DNA from: JBHYGK01 sp051859045 | Lineage (GTDB): Bacteria > Pseudomonadota > Gammaproteobacteria > Xanthomonadales > Xanthomonadaceae | Reading direction: 5' to 3' | Assembly: GCA_051859045.1 (NCBI GenBank) | Contig: JBHYGK010000017.1 | Span: 1-49,157, forward strand | DNA length: 49,157 bases | In this document: positions 14,607 to 23,590 of the stretch, one piece after another | How the letters are laid out: every line of letters starts with the position of its first letter | Position numbering within the stretch: position 1 is the stretch's first letter | Position numbers and translations under genes: made by a program | The notes under the pieces: generated by a model | Told to the model about the DNA's origin: nothing | Databases searched by the model: none | Seen by the model: the letters and a program-made list of their open reading frames with translations, nothing else

Positions 14607-16262
14607 TCAGCCCGCGGTGCCGCCGCGCATCGCCGCCAGCACGTCCGCGCAGTCGCCCTGCGCGGCCACCCGGCCGCGGTCCAGCCACAGCGCGCGCTCG
14701 CACAGCGCCGCCGCGGCATCGAGGTCGTGGGTGATGAACAGCAGCGCCAGCCCGCGCTCGCGCTTGAGCCCGGCCAGCAGGTGCAACACGCCGGCGCGGT
14801 GCTCGGCGTCGAGCGCGCTGACGGCCTCGTCGCAGACCAGCAGGTCGGGCCCGGTGGCCAGCGCGCGCGCGATCGCGATGCGCTGGCGCTGGCCGCCGGA
14901 GAAGGCGTGCGGGAAGCGCTCGAGCGCGTCCTCGCCCAGGCCGACCGCGGCGAGCAGGCGCGCGGCCTCGGCCCGGCGCGAGGCCGCGTCGCCGCGGCCG
15001 TGGATGCGCAGCGGCTCGGCCACCAGCTCGGCGACGCGCTGACGCGGGTCCAGCGAGGCGTAGGGGTCCTGGAACACCACGCCGATGCGCGCGCGCAGCG
15101 GGCGCAGCCGCCCCGGCGCCAGCCCCAGCAGCGGCGCGCCGTCGAGGCTCACCGCGCCGCGCAGGCCGGCCTCGGCGCCGCGCGGCAGCAGCCGCAGCAG
15201 GCTGCGCGCGAGGCTGGACTTGCCGCTGCCCGAGTGGCCCACCACCGCCGTCGCCTCCCCGCGGTGCAGGGCCAGCGAGACGCCGTCGAAGGCGGGGGCG
15301 GGCGCGCGCGGCCAGCGCAGCGCCAGCCCCTCCACCCGCAGCAGCGCCGCCGCGTCGTCGCCCGGCGCGGCGGCGGCGGGCGCCGCGGGCAGGCGCGCGG
15401 CGGCCAGCAGCGCGCGCGTGTAGTCGTGGGCCGGCGCGGCGAACACGGCGTCCGTGCGCCCATCCTCGACCACCCGGCCGTGGCGCAGCACCAGCACGCG
15501 GTCGGCGATCCGCGCCACGCCCGGGAGGTCGTGGCTGATCCACAGCAGGCCCAGGCCGTCCTCGCGGCACAGCCCGCGCAGCAGGTCGAGCGTGGCGGCG
15601 GCCAGCGCCGGGTCGAGCGCCGAGGTGGGCTCGTCGGCCACCAGCGCCGCGGGCCCCGCGGCCAGCGCGATGGCGACGACGACGCGCTGCCGCTGGCCGC
15701 CGGAGAGCTGGTGCGGCCAGCGCGCGAGCAGCGGCGCGGGGTCGTCGAGGCCGCAGCGGCGCAGCAGCGCCAGCGCGGCGGCCTCGCGGGCGGCGCGGGT
15801 GCGGGTGGCGGGCGCCGCCGCGGGATCCTCGGCCGCGCGCAGCACCTCGCCCAGCTGGGCGCCGATCGTGCGCAGCGGATGCAGCGCCGCCAGCGCGTCC
15901 TGCGGCACGTAGCCCAGCACCCGGCCGCGCAGGCGCGCATGCGCGGGTTCGCCGGGCGCGAAGGTGGCCCCGCCGGCGCGGACCACGCCCGAGGCCCGCA
16001 GCCCGCGCGGCAGCAGGTCGAGCAGGGCCAGCGCCGAGAGGCTCTTGCCGCTGCCGCTCTCGCCGACGATCGCCACGCACTCGCCGGCGTGCACGCGCAG
16101 CGACAGCGGGCCGACCAGGCGGCGCGCGCGGGCGCCCTCGCCGACGCTGACCACCAGCTCGCGGCAGGCCAGCAGGGGCTCGGGGCCGAGCGCCTCGCGC
16201 GGGCCGGTGCTGCGCGCGGCGGTGGTCGACGCGCGCGCGGCCTCGCCGCCCGGCGCGCTCAC
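14607..16262 (-). CDS. ABC transporter ATP-binding protein, two fused ATPase domains (OppD-OppF/YejF type)
   Basis: 551 residues from a GTG that overlaps the permease stop by 4 bp (GTGA), which implies translational coupling. Domain 1 shows GESGSGKS, LSGGQRQR and ALVADEPTSALD. Domain 2 shows GHSGSGKSS, FSGGQRQRIAIARA and LLVCDEAVSALD. Both nucleotide sites look complete. The fused arrangement matches peptide/nickel (Dpp/Opp, YejF) importers. Only one permease gene accompanies it, with no solute-binding protein and no OppB partner, so the missing subunits must be encoded elsewhere or the system is reduced. Confidence 0.92.
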   Translation of the reverse strand: MSAPGGEAARASTTAARSTGPREALGPEPLLACRELVVSVGEGARARRLVGPLSLRVHAGECVAIVGESGSGKSLSALALLDLLPRGLRASGVVRAGGATFAPGEPAHARLRGRVLGYVPQDALAALHPLRTIGAQLGEVLRAAEDPAAAPATRTRAAREAAALALLRRCGLDDPAPLLARWPHQLSGGQRQRVVVAIALAAGPAALVADEPTSALDPALAAATLDLLRGLCREDGLGLLWISHDLPGVARIADRVLVLRHGRVVEDGRTDAVFAAPAHDYTRALLAAARLPAAPAAAAPGDDAAALLRVEGLALRWPRAPAPAFDGVSLALHRGEATAVVGHSGSGKSSLARSLLRLLPRGAEAGLRGAVSLDGAPLLGLAPGRLRPLRARIGVVFQDPYASLDPRQRVAELVAEPLRIHGRGDAASRRAEAARLLAAVGLGEDALERFPHAFSGGQRQRIAIARALATGPDLLVCDEAVSALDAEHRAGVLHLLAGLKRERGLALLFITHDLDAAAALCERALWLDRGRVAAQGDCADVLAAMRGGTAG

Positions 16263-17134
16263 GCGGCCTCCGGGCCGGCGGCCGGCGCGCGCCGCGGGTC
16301 GAGCCAGTCGCGCAGGCCGTCGCCGAGGAACTGGAACGCCGCCAGCGTCAGGGCCAGCACGGCGGCCGGGAAGGCCAGCGTCCACGGCGCGCCGTCGAGC
16401 TCCTGCGCGCCCTCGGCCAGCAGCGTGCCCCAGCTGGCCGAGGGCTCGTCGATGCCGAGCCCGAGGAAGCCGAGGAAGCCCTCCACCAGGATCGCCTGCG
16501 GCAGGATCAGGCCCAGGTACACCAGGCCCAGCGGCAGCAGGTTGGGCAGCACGTGCCAGCGCAGCACCTGCGCGCCCGACGCGCCGGCGGCGCGCGCGGC
16601 CAGCACGAACGGCGCCTCGCGCAGGCGCGCGGCCTCGGCCCGGGCCACGCGCGCCAGGTCGATCCAGACGTAGCCGCCGATCGCCGCCAGCAGCAGCCAC
16701 AGGGAGCGCTCGAACAGGGTCAGCAGCAGGATCACGATCAGCAGGAAGGGCAGGGCGCTGAGCACGTCCAGCGCGCGCACCATCCAGCGCTCCCAGGCCC
16801 CGCCGGCGTAGCCCGCCAGCGCACCCCAGCCCAGGCCCAGCGCCAGCGCCACCAGGCTGGCCAGCAGGCCGATCGCCAGCGACAGCCGGCCGCCGGCCAG
16901 CACCCGCGCCAGCACGTCGCGGCCGATCGCGTCGGTGCCGAACCAGTGCGCGGCCGAGGGCGGCTGCGACAGGGCGTCCCAGTCCGGGCGGTGCGGGTCG
17001 ATGCCCAGCAGCCACGGGCCCACGACCACGGCCACGGCCAGCAGCGCGAGCACGCCCAGGCAGGCGCGCGCCAGCGGCGGCAGCGGCGGCAGGGTGCGCA
17101 GGGCGGCGGGCAGCAGGGCGGCGAGGCGGGGCAT
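16259..17134 (-). CDS. ABC transporter permease, OppC/DppC/YejE family
   Basis: 291 residues. An N-terminal transmembrane helix (LARACLGVLALLAVAVVVGP) is followed by the OppC N-terminal motif HWFGTDAIGRDVLARVLAGG. The BPD_transp_1 core carries the EAA-like loop EAPFVLAARAAGASGAQVL, which contacts the ATPase, and ends with GASWGTLLAEGAQELD-like elements and FLGDGLRDWLDPR. ATG-17134 is chosen because a TATCAT hexamer lies exactly 6 nt upstream, so the message is probably leaderless. It is divergent from hemB. No OppB or OppA gene is next to it. Confidence 0.92.
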   Translation of the reverse strand: MPRLAALLPAALRTLPPLPPLARACLGVLALLAVAVVVGPWLLGIDPHRPDWDALSQPPSAAHWFGTDAIGRDVLARVLAGGRLSLAIGLLASLVALALGLGWGALAGYAGGAWERWMVRALDVLSALPFLLIVILLLTLFERSLWLLLAAIGGYVWIDLARVARAEAARLREAPFVLAARAAGASGAQVLRWHVLPNLLPLGLVYLGLILPQAILVEGFLGFLGLGIDEPSASWGTLLAEGAQELDGAPWTLAFPAAVLALTLAAFQFLGDGLRDWLDPRRAPAAGPEAA

Positions 17135-17140
17135 CCCGCG

Positions 17141-17146
17141 ATGATA
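17141..17146 (-). promoter_or_regulatory. -10 element of the ABC permease, leaderless spacing
   Basis: TATCAT on the minus strand, 6 nt (CGCGGG) before the permease ATG. Transcription would start at or within a base of the ATG. No recognisable -35. Confidence 0.5.
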
Positions 17147-17192
17147 CGGGCGGCCGGCCTTGATCGAGCGCACGGGCCCGTCGCGCCCGGCG

Positions 17193-17198
17193 CGTACA
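17193..17198 (+). promoter_or_regulatory. -10 element of hemB
   Basis: TACAAT 33 nt before the hemB ATG gives a short 5' leader of roughly 27 nt. No good -35 is visible at the usual spacing. Confidence 0.5.
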
Positions 17199-17231
17199 AT
17201 CCGGCCCTCCCCGCCGCACGCGAGACTTCCC

Positions 17232-18224
17232 ATGGGCTACCCCCACACCCGTCCCCGCCGCATGCGCCGCGACGCCTTCTCGCGGCGGCTGATGCGCGAG
17301 CACCGGCTGAGCGCCGACGACCTGGTCTACCCGGTGTTCGTGCACGAGGCCGCCGGCCGCGCGGCCGTGGGCTCGATGCCGGGCATCGAGCGGCTGTCGA
17401 TCGACGAGCTGCTCGTGGTGGCCGACCAGGCGGTGGCGCTGGGCATCCCCGCGCTGGCGCTGTTCCCGGTGACCGCGCCGGAGGCCAAGAGCCTCGACGC
17501 CGCCGCGGCCTGGGATCCCGAGGGCCTGGCCCAGCGCGCGGTGCGGGCGCTCAAGGCGCGCCACCCGGGCCTCGGCGTGATCACCGACGTCGCGCTCGAT
17601 CCCTACACCAGCCATGGCCAGGACGGACTCCTCGACGCCTCCGGCTACGTCACCAACGACGCCACCGTCGAGGCGCTGGTGAAGCAGGCGCTGAGCCACG
17701 CCGCCGCCGGCGCCGACATCGTCGCCCCGAGCGACATGATGGACGGCCGCATCGGCGCGATCCGCGCCGCGCTCGAGGCCGCCGGCCACGTCCACGTGCG
17801 CATCCTCGCCTACAGCGCGAAGTACGCCAGCGCGTTCTACGGCCCGTTCCGCGATGCCGTCGGCAGCGCCGGCGCGCTCGGCAAGGCCGACAAGTACACC
17901 TACCAGATGGATCCCGCCAACGGCGACGAGGCCCTGCGCGAGGTCGCGCTCGACCTCGAGGAGGGCGCCGACATGGTGATGGTGAAGCCGGGCCTGCCCT
18001 ACCTCGACATCGTGCACCGCGTGAAGCATCGCTTCGGCGCGCCGACCTTCGTCTACCAGGTCAGCGGCGAGTACGCGATGCTCAAGGCCGCCGCCGCCAA
18101 CGGCTGGCTCGACGAGCGCGCCACCGCGCTGGAGTCGCTGCTGGCGTTCAAGCGCGCCGGCGCCGACGCGATCCTGACCTACTACGCCCTCGACGCCGCC
18201 CGCTGGATCAAGGAGTCCGCATGA
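17232..18224 (+). CDS. hemB: Delta-aminolevulinic acid dehydratase (porphobilinogen synthase)
   Basis: Joins two 5-aminolevulinate molecules into porphobilinogen in haem synthesis. 330 residues. The two active-site lysines are in AYSAKYASAFYGP and MVMVKPGLPYLD. The segment DVALDPYTSHGQDG lacks the cysteines of zinc-dependent enzymes and matches the magnesium-activated Pseudomonas type. It ends inside an ATGA overlap with aroE, so the two are translationally coupled. A -10-like TACAAT lies upstream. Confidence 0.97.
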   Translation: MGYPHTRPRRMRRDAFSRRLMREHRLSADDLVYPVFVHEAAGRAAVGSMPGIERLSIDELLVVADQAVALGIPALALFPVTAPEAKSLDAAAAWDPEGLAQRAVRALKARHPGLGVITDVALDPYTSHGQDGLLDASGYVTNDATVEALVKQALSHAAAGADIVAPSDMMDGRIGAIRAALEAAGHVHVRILAYSAKYASAFYGPFRDAVGSAGALGKADKYTYQMDPANGDEALREVALDLEEGADMVMVKPGLPYLDIVHRVKHRFGAPTFVYQVSGEYAMLKAAAANGWLDERATALESLLAFKRAGADAILTYYALDAARWIKESA

Positions 18225-19069
18225 GCGCCCACCGCTACGCCGTGTTCGGCCACCCGATCGCGCACTCGCTCTCGCCGCGCATCCACGCCGCGTTCGGCGC
18301 GCAGCTGGGCATCGGACTGGAGTACGCCGCCATCGACGCCACGCCGGCCGAGTTCGCCGGCGCGCTGCAGGTGTTCGCCGCGGGCGGCGGCCGCGGCGCC
18401 AACGTCACCCTGCCGCACAAGGAGCAGGCGCACGCGCTGTGCGCCGCCCTCACGCCGCGCGCGGCGCGGGCCGGCTCGGTCAACACCCTCACCCGCGTGG
18501 ACGGCGGCTGGCAGGGCGACACCACCGACGGCGCCGGCCTCGTGCGCGACCTCACCGGCCGCCATGGCCTCGACCTGCGCGGCCGCCGCGTGCTGCTGCT
18601 CGGCGCCGGCGGCGCCGCTCGCTCGGTGGCGCCGGCGCTGCTCGACGCGGGCATCGACCAGCTCACCATCGCCAACCGCACGGCGGCCCGCGCCGATGCG
18701 CTGAGCGACCTGCTCGGCGACCCGGCACGCGTGCACGTGCGCTACCTGCACCAGCTCGACGAACTCGGCGGCTTCGAGCTGGTCGTCAACGCCACCTCCG
18801 CCGCGCGCGGCGACGGCGCGGGCCTCGACCTGCCGCGCAGCCTGCTGGCGCCGCGGGCGGCCTGCGTCGACCTGGGCTATGGCGAGGCCGCGATCGCGTT
18901 CCTGGCCTGGGCCCGCGCCCACGAGGCCGCGCAGGCCATCAGCGGCCTCGGCATGCTGGTGGAGCAGGCCGCGGAGGCCTTCGAGGGCTGGCACGGCGAG
19001 CGCCCGGACACCGATCCGGTGTACGCCTCGCTGCGCGCCCACGAGGTCGGGCTGCACACCGTTGAGTGA
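18221..19069 (+). CDS. aroE: Shikimate dehydrogenase
   Basis: NADP-dependent reduction of 3-dehydroshikimate to shikimate. 282 residues. N-terminal substrate domain with YAVFGHPIAHSLSPRIH and catalytic Lys in NVTLPHKEQA; catalytic Asp in GDTTDGAGLVRDL; NADP-binding LLLGAGGAARSVAPALL and IANRTAARA; C-terminal GLGMLVEQAAEAFEGW. The start overlaps the hemB stop by 4 bp. All catalytic positions appear intact. Confidence 0.96.
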   Translation: MSAHRYAVFGHPIAHSLSPRIHAAFGAQLGIGLEYAAIDATPAEFAGALQVFAAGGGRGANVTLPHKEQAHALCAALTPRAARAGSVNTLTRVDGGWQGDTTDGAGLVRDLTGRHGLDLRGRRVLLLGAGGAARSVAPALLDAGIDQLTIANRTAARADALSDLLGDPARVHVRYLHQLDELGGFELVVNATSAARGDGAGLDLPRSLLAPRAACVDLGYGEAAIAFLAWARAHEAAQAISGLGMLVEQAAEAFEGWHGERPDTDPVYASLRAHEVGLHTVE

Positions 19070-19093
19070 GGCCGGCCGCCGCCGGCCGCGCGC

Positions 19094-19372
19094 GTGAGCG
19101 GCGTCCCGCCGCCGCCGGCCTGCCGGCCGCGCTGCGGCGCGTGCTGCATCGCGCCCTCGATCAGCTCGCCGATCCCGGGCATGCCGCACGGCAAGCCCGC
19201 CGGCATCCCCTGCGTGCAGCTCGACGAGGCGCTGGGCTGCCGGCTCTTCGGCGACCCGCGCCGGCCCGCGGTGTGCGGCTCGCTGCAGCCCTCGATGGGC
19301 ATGTGCGGGCACGACCGCGACGAGGCCATGGCCCACCTCGCCGAGCTCGAGCGCCTGACCGCGGCGCGCTGA
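19094..19372 (+). CDS. YkgJ-family cysteine cluster protein
   Basis: 92 residues from a GTG start 24 bp after aroE. The conserved cysteines CRPRCGACC, IPCVQL, LGCRLFG, AVCGSL and MCGHDRDEA follow the CxxCxxCC...C pattern of the YkgJ/Fe-S-oxidoreductase-like zinc or iron cluster family (PF03692). The function is unknown. Its position at the end of hemB-aroE on the same strand suggests co-transcription. Confidence 0.85.
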   Translation: MSGVPPPPACRPRCGACCIAPSISSPIPGMPHGKPAGIPCVQLDEALGCRLFGDPRRPAVCGSLQPSMGMCGHDRDEAMAHLAELERLTAAR

Positions 19373-19391
19373 GGCCCGCGCCGGCGCCGGA

Positions 19392-19934
19392 TCAGCCCGC
19401 GCCCATCGCCAGGTAGGTGTCCTTGAGCCGGACGTAGTGCTGGGCGCTGTAGAACAGCGCCTCGATCTCCTTGTCCGACAGCGCGCGCGCGAACTTGGCC
19501 GGGTTGCCCAGCCACAGCTCGCCGCCCGGCAGGCGCTTGCCGGGCGGCAGCATCGCGCCGGCGCCGAGGAAGCCGTGGCGCTCCACCACCGCGCCGTCGA
19601 GCACCGTGGCGCCCATGCCGATGAGGCAGGCATCCTCGATCGTGCAGGCGTGGATGATGGCGCCGTGGCCGATGGTGACGTCGTCGCCGATGCGCGTGGC
19701 GAAGCCGCCGAGCTTGGCGTGCGGGCCGTCGTGGCTGACGTGGACGATGGTGCCGTCCTGCACGTTGGTGCGGGCGCCGATGCGGATGAAGTTGACGTCG
19801 CCGCGGACGACGGTGCCGGGCCAGATCGAGCTGTCGTCGCCGATCACGACGTCGCCGATCACGACCGCGGCGGGGTCGACGTAGACGCGCTCGCCGAGGC
19901 TCGGGAGGTGCTGCTGGAAGGGGCGGAGGTTCAT
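19392..19934 (-). CDS. Gamma-class carbonic anhydrase-like hexapeptide protein (YrdA type)
   Basis: 180-residue left-handed beta-helix protein. Hexapeptide repeats run from about residue 20 to 130, including VVIGDVVIGDDSSIWPGTVV, and three metal-site histidines fall in TIVHVSHDG and IGHGAIIHAC. The C-terminal helix (LSDKEIEALFYSAQHYVRLK) caps the trimer. It fits the YrdA/PaaY subgroup; true carbonic anhydrase activity is not assured. ATG-19934 has TACCAT exactly 6 nt upstream and no Shine-Dalgarno sequence, so it is probably leaderless. It is divergent from the aldehyde dehydrogenase gene. Confidence 0.92.
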   Translation of the reverse strand: MNLRPFQQHLPSLGERVYVDPAAVVIGDVVIGDDSSIWPGTVVRGDVNFIRIGARTNVQDGTIVHVSHDGPHAKLGGFATRIGDDVTIGHGAIIHACTIEDACLIGMGATVLDGAVVERHGFLGAGAMLPPGKRLPGGELWLGNPAKFARALSDKEIEALFYSAQHYVRLKDTYLAMGAG

Positions 19935-19940
19935 GCCCCG

Positions 19941-19990
19941 ATGGTAGGCCGCCGGACGGCGTTGGTCGACCGCCCGGGAGGGCCTAGACT
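19941..19990. promoter_or_regulatory. Divergent leaderless promoters of the carbonic anhydrase and calB
   Basis: Minus strand: TACCAT at 19941-19946, 6 nt before ATG-19934. Plus strand: TTGGTC (19962-19967), a 17-bp spacer and TAGACT (19985-19990), then 6 nt and ATG-19997. This is the best -35/-10 pair among the leaderless genes of the window. Confidence 0.6.
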
Positions 19991-19996
19991 CGCGGC

Positions 19997-21421
19997 ATGG
20001 ACGCCTCCCGCTCGACCTCGCCCGCCCCCGACCTGCTCGCCACCCTCGCGCGCCTGCGCGCGGCCCAGCAGGCCCGCCGCCCCGACCACCGCCAGCGCAT
20101 GGCCGACCTGGCCCGGCTGGACGCCGAGATCGTCGCGCGCACCGAGGAACTGGTGGACGCCGCCTCGGCCGACTTCGGCCGCCGCTCGCGCCACGAGACC
20201 CTCGCCGCCGACATCATGATCGTGCGCGAGGAGATCAAGCACCTGCGCCGCAAGCTCAAGGCCTGGATGCGCCCGCGCCGGCGCGCGGTCAACCTGGCCT
20301 TCCTGCCCGCGCGCGCCGAGCTGCGCCCGGTGCCGCTGGGCGTGGTGGGCATCGTCTCGCCCTGGAACTACCCCGTGCAGCTCGCGCTGCTGCCGCTGGC
20401 CGACGCCATCGCCGCCGGCAACCACGTGATGCTCAAGCCCAGCGAGTTCGCCCCGCGCACCTCCGCCGCGCTGGCCGCGCTGCTCAAGGAGGTGTTCCCC
20501 GAGGATCGCGTGGCCGTGGTGCTCGGCGGGGCCGAGGTGGGCGCGGCGTTCTGCGCGCTGCCCTTCGACCACCTGCTGTTCACCGGCTCCACCGTGGTCG
20601 GCCGCAAGGTCATGGCCGCGGCGGCGCCCAACCTCTGCCCGGTCACGCTCGAGCTCGGCGGCAAGTCGCCGGTGCTCATCGCGCCGGACTACCCGCTGGA
20701 GCACGCCGCCGAGCGCGTGGCCGCGGGCAAGTTCTTCAACGGCGGCCAGACCTGCGTGGCGCCGGACTTCGTGCTGGTGCCGCGGGCCAAGCGCGATGAG
20801 TTCGTGCGCCTGCTGATGGCCTCGCTCGCACGGCGCTACCCGACGCTGCGCGACAACCCCGACTACACCGCGATCATCAACGCCCGCCAGGCCGACCGCC
20901 TGCGCGCGTGGATCGACGACGCCCGCGCCAAGGGCCTGGAGGTGCTGCAGCACGCGCCCGATGGCCCCGGCGGCCCCGACGGCCTCGAGCTGGTGCCGCC
21001 GACCCTGGTGATCGAGCCGGGCGACGAGGCGCTGGTGATGTGCGACGAGATCTTCGGCCCGGTGCTGCCGATCCTGGGCTACGACGACCACGACGCCGCC
21101 ATCGCCCGCATCCTCGCGCGCGAGCGGCCGCTGGCCTTCTATCCCTTCGACCGCGACCGCGCGCGGCTGGCGCGCACGCTCGACACCGTCGTGGCCGGCA
21201 GCGTCTGCGTCAACGACACCCTGATCCAGTTCGGCCAGCACTCGCTGCCGATCGGCGGCGTGGGCGCCAGCGGCATGGGCAGCTACCACGGCGAGCAGGG
21301 CTTCAACACCTTCTCGCAGCTGATGCCGGTGATGCGCCAGGCCCGGCTCAACACGATGTTCGTGCTCGATCCGCCCTACGGCAAGCTCGCCACGTTCGTG
21401 CTGAAGCTGCTGCTGCGCTGA
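19997..21421 (+). CDS. calB: Coniferyl aldehyde dehydrogenase-type aldehyde dehydrogenase
   Basis: NAD(P)-dependent oxidation of an aldehyde to its acid. 474 residues. The class 3-like ALDH fold shows IVSPWNYPVQL, catalytic Glu in LELGGKSP, catalytic Cys in FFNGGQTCVAPDF, and GVGASGMGSYHGEQGFNTFS. The short length and the C-terminal hydrophobic tail fit the CalB/short ALDH group, and the exact substrate is uncertain. It begins 6 nt after TAGACT with no ribosome binding site. It is followed by a convergent peptidase gene. Confidence 0.88.
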   Translation: MDASRSTSPAPDLLATLARLRAAQQARRPDHRQRMADLARLDAEIVARTEELVDAASADFGRRSRHETLAADIMIVREEIKHLRRKLKAWMRPRRRAVNLAFLPARAELRPVPLGVVGIVSPWNYPVQLALLPLADAIAAGNHVMLKPSEFAPRTSAALAALLKEVFPEDRVAVVLGGAEVGAAFCALPFDHLLFTGSTVVGRKVMAAAAPNLCPVTLELGGKSPVLIAPDYPLEHAAERVAAGKFFNGGQTCVAPDFVLVPRAKRDEFVRLLMASLARRYPTLRDNPDYTAIINARQADRLRAWIDDARAKGLEVLQHAPDGPGGPDGLELVPPTLVIEPGDEALVMCDEIFGPVLPILGYDDHDAAIARILARERPLAFYPFDRDRARLARTLDTVVAGSVCVNDTLIQFGQHSLPIGGVGASGMGSYHGEQGFNTFSQLMPVMRQARLNTMFVLDPPYGKLATFVLKLLLR

Positions 21422-21476
21422 GCGTGGCGCCCTCGCGGCCCGCGCGTCGCGCGGGTCGCAGGCAGGGCGCGGCGGC

Positions 21477-23522
21477 TCAGGCCGCCAGGCCGTAGGCGCG
21501 CAGCAGCGCGCCGGGATCCGGCTCGCGGCCGCGGAAGGCCTTGAAGCTCTCCAGCGCCGGGCGCGAGCCGCCCACCGCCAGGATCTCGCGGCGCCAGCGC
21601 GCGCCGGTGGCCGCGTCGAACACGCCGGCCTCCTCGAACGCCTGCCAGGCGTCCGCGCTGAGCACCTCGGCCCACAGGTAGCTGTAGTAGCCGGCCGAAT
21701 AGCCGCCCGCGAACACGTGGGTGAAGCTGTTGGGGAAGCGCTGCCAGGCCGGCGGGCGCAGCACCGAGACCTCGTCGCGCACGGCATCGAGCAGCGCCAG
21801 CGTGCGCGCGCCCGCGGCCGGATCGAACTCCAGGTGCAGGCGGAAGTCGAACAGCGCGAACTCCAGCTGGCGCACCAGGAACAGCCCGGCGTGGAAGTGG
21901 CGCGCGGCGGTCATCTTCGCGAACAGCGCCTCGGGCAGCGGCTCGCCGGTCCGCCAGTGCCGGGCGAAGCGGTCGAGCGCCGTGCGGTCCCAGGCGAAGT
22001 TCTCCATGAACTGGCTGGGCAGCTCCACCGCGTCCCACTCCACGCCGCTGATGCCGCCCACCGCCGGCCAGTCGACCTCGGTCAGCAGGTGGTGCAGGCC
22101 GTGGCCGAACTCGTGGAACAGGGTGACCACGTCGTCGTGGGTCAGCAGCGCCGGCGAGCCGTCGCCGGCGGGCGGGGCGAAGTTGCAGGTCAGGAAGGCC
22201 ACCGGGCGCTGCGCGTGCGCGCCGTCGACCATCCGCGTGCGGCAGACGTCCATCCACGCGCCGCCGCGCTTGCCGGTGCGCGCGTAGAGGTCGACGTAGA
22301 CGCCCGCGCGCTCGCGGCCGTCGAGGTCATGCAGGGTGAAGTAGCGCGCGTCGGGGTGCCAGGCCGGGGCCTCGGCCGGGCGCAGCGTGAAGCCCAGCAG
22401 CCCGCCGACGAGGTCGAACATGCCCTGCACCACCGCGTCCGCGGCGAACCAGGGCTTGAGGTCCTCGTCGGAGAAGGCGTAGCGCGCCTCGCGCAGCCGC
22501 TCGGCCGCGAAGCCGACGTCCCAGGGCTCGAGCGTGGCCAGGCCGAGGTGCTCGCGCGCCCAGTCGCGCAGGGCGGCGAGCTCGGCCTCGGCGATCGGGC
22601 GCGCCTTCGCGGCCAGCGCGCGCAGGAAGCCCAGCACGCGCTCGGGCGTGCCGGCCATCTTGTCCACCACCGAGAGGTGGGCCGCGCTGGGCAGGCCGAG
22701 CAGCTGGGCCTCCTCGTGGCGCAGCGCCATGATCGCCTCGATCGCCGGGGCGTTGTCGAAGCGGCCGGCATGCGGGCCCTGGTCGGAGGCGCGGGTCTGG
22801 TAGGCGGTGTAGACGGCCTCGCGCAGCGCGCGGTCCTCGGCGTAGGACAGGATCGCCTGCACCACCGGGCCCTTGAGCGTGGCGCGCCAGCCCGCGGCGC
22901 CGGCGTCGGCCGCGGCGCGCGCGAGCATCGCCCGCGCGCTGTCGGGCAGGCCGGCCAGCTCGGCCTCGGCGACCTCGCGATGCCAGGCGTCGGTGGCGTC
23001 GAGCACGGCCTCCTCGAATGCGGTCTCGCGCTGGCTCAGCTCGGCCTGCAGCGCCTTGAAGCGCGCGCGCTCGGCCTCGGGCAGGCCGACGCCGGAGAAG
23101 CGGAAGCCGCGCAGGCTGTCGTCGACGATCGTGCGCCGCACGCGGTCGAGCGCGGCGAAGGCCGGCGACTCGCGCAGCTGGCGGACGCGGCGGTACAGGC
23201 CCTGGTGCTGGCCGAGCTCGGTGGCGTGGTCGGTGAGCAAGGCCTCGGCCTCGCCGTAGGCCTCGCGCAGCGCGGGTGAGTCCTTCACGCCGTGCAGGTG
23301 GCCCACCGGGGCCCAGGCGCGGGCGAGGCGGTCCTCCATGTGTTCGAGCGGCGCCATCAGCGTCTCGAAGCGCGGCGGCTCGGGATCGGCTACCACGCGC
23401 TCGACTTCGGCGCGGTACTCGGCGAGCAGGGCTTCGATGGCCGGCACCACGTGCTCGGGCTGGATGGCGGGGAAGGCGGGCAGGTCGCCCGGCTGCAGCA
23501 GCGGGTTGGTCGTCGTCGTCAT
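21477..23522 (-). CDS. prlC: M3-family oligopeptidase (oligopeptidase A)
   Basis: Zinc metallopeptidase that degrades short peptides, including cleaved signal peptides, in the cytoplasm. 681 residues from ATG-23522, the usual length of PrlC/OpdA; the longer open frame beyond the start is shadow. Zinc motif LFHEFGHGLHHLL (HExxH), then GISGVEWDAVELPSQFMENF and a C-terminal HVFAGGYSAGYYSYLWAE, all intact. No signal peptide. It lies downstream of the cyanophycinase on the same strand, with a hairpin between, so it may be separate. Peptide turnover would still suit the neighbourhood. Confidence 0.95.
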   Translation of the reverse strand: MTTTTNPLLQPGDLPAFPAIQPEHVVPAIEALLAEYRAEVERVVADPEPPRFETLMAPLEHMEDRLARAWAPVGHLHGVKDSPALREAYGEAEALLTDHATELGQHQGLYRRVRQLRESPAFAALDRVRRTIVDDSLRGFRFSGVGLPEAERARFKALQAELSQRETAFEEAVLDATDAWHREVAEAELAGLPDSARAMLARAAADAGAAGWRATLKGPVVQAILSYAEDRALREAVYTAYQTRASDQGPHAGRFDNAPAIEAIMALRHEEAQLLGLPSAAHLSVVDKMAGTPERVLGFLRALAAKARPIAEAELAALRDWAREHLGLATLEPWDVGFAAERLREARYAFSDEDLKPWFAADAVVQGMFDLVGGLLGFTLRPAEAPAWHPDARYFTLHDLDGRERAGVYVDLYARTGKRGGAWMDVCRTRMVDGAHAQRPVAFLTCNFAPPAGDGSPALLTHDDVVTLFHEFGHGLHHLLTEVDWPAVGGISGVEWDAVELPSQFMENFAWDRTALDRFARHWRTGEPLPEALFAKMTAARHFHAGLFLVRQLEFALFDFRLHLEFDPAAGARTLALLDAVRDEVSVLRPPAWQRFPNSFTHVFAGGYSAGYYSYLWAEVLSADAWQAFEEAGVFDAATGARWRREILAVGGSRPALESFKAFRGREPDPGALLRAYGLAA

Positions 23523-23540
23523 CGCGCGGTTCTGGGGGCG

Positions 23541-23565
23541 CGCGGGGCCGTCGTCAAGCCCCGCG
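23541..23565 (-). terminator. Hairpin between cyanophycinase and prlC
   Basis: 8-bp stem CGCGGGGC / GCCCCGCG with a 9-nt loop, in the 68-bp gap after the cyanophycinase stop. It probably ends or weakens that transcript before prlC. Confidence 0.5.
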
Positions 23566-23590
23566 GGCCCGCCGACACCCCGCGCGGGGC

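Noticed and set aside
14607..18029. 1140-codon minus-strand open frame
   Set aside because: Only the part from GTG-16262 has ABC ATPase motifs. The upstream part lies opposite the permease and hemB in a shadow frame; absence of stops is expected at this GC content.
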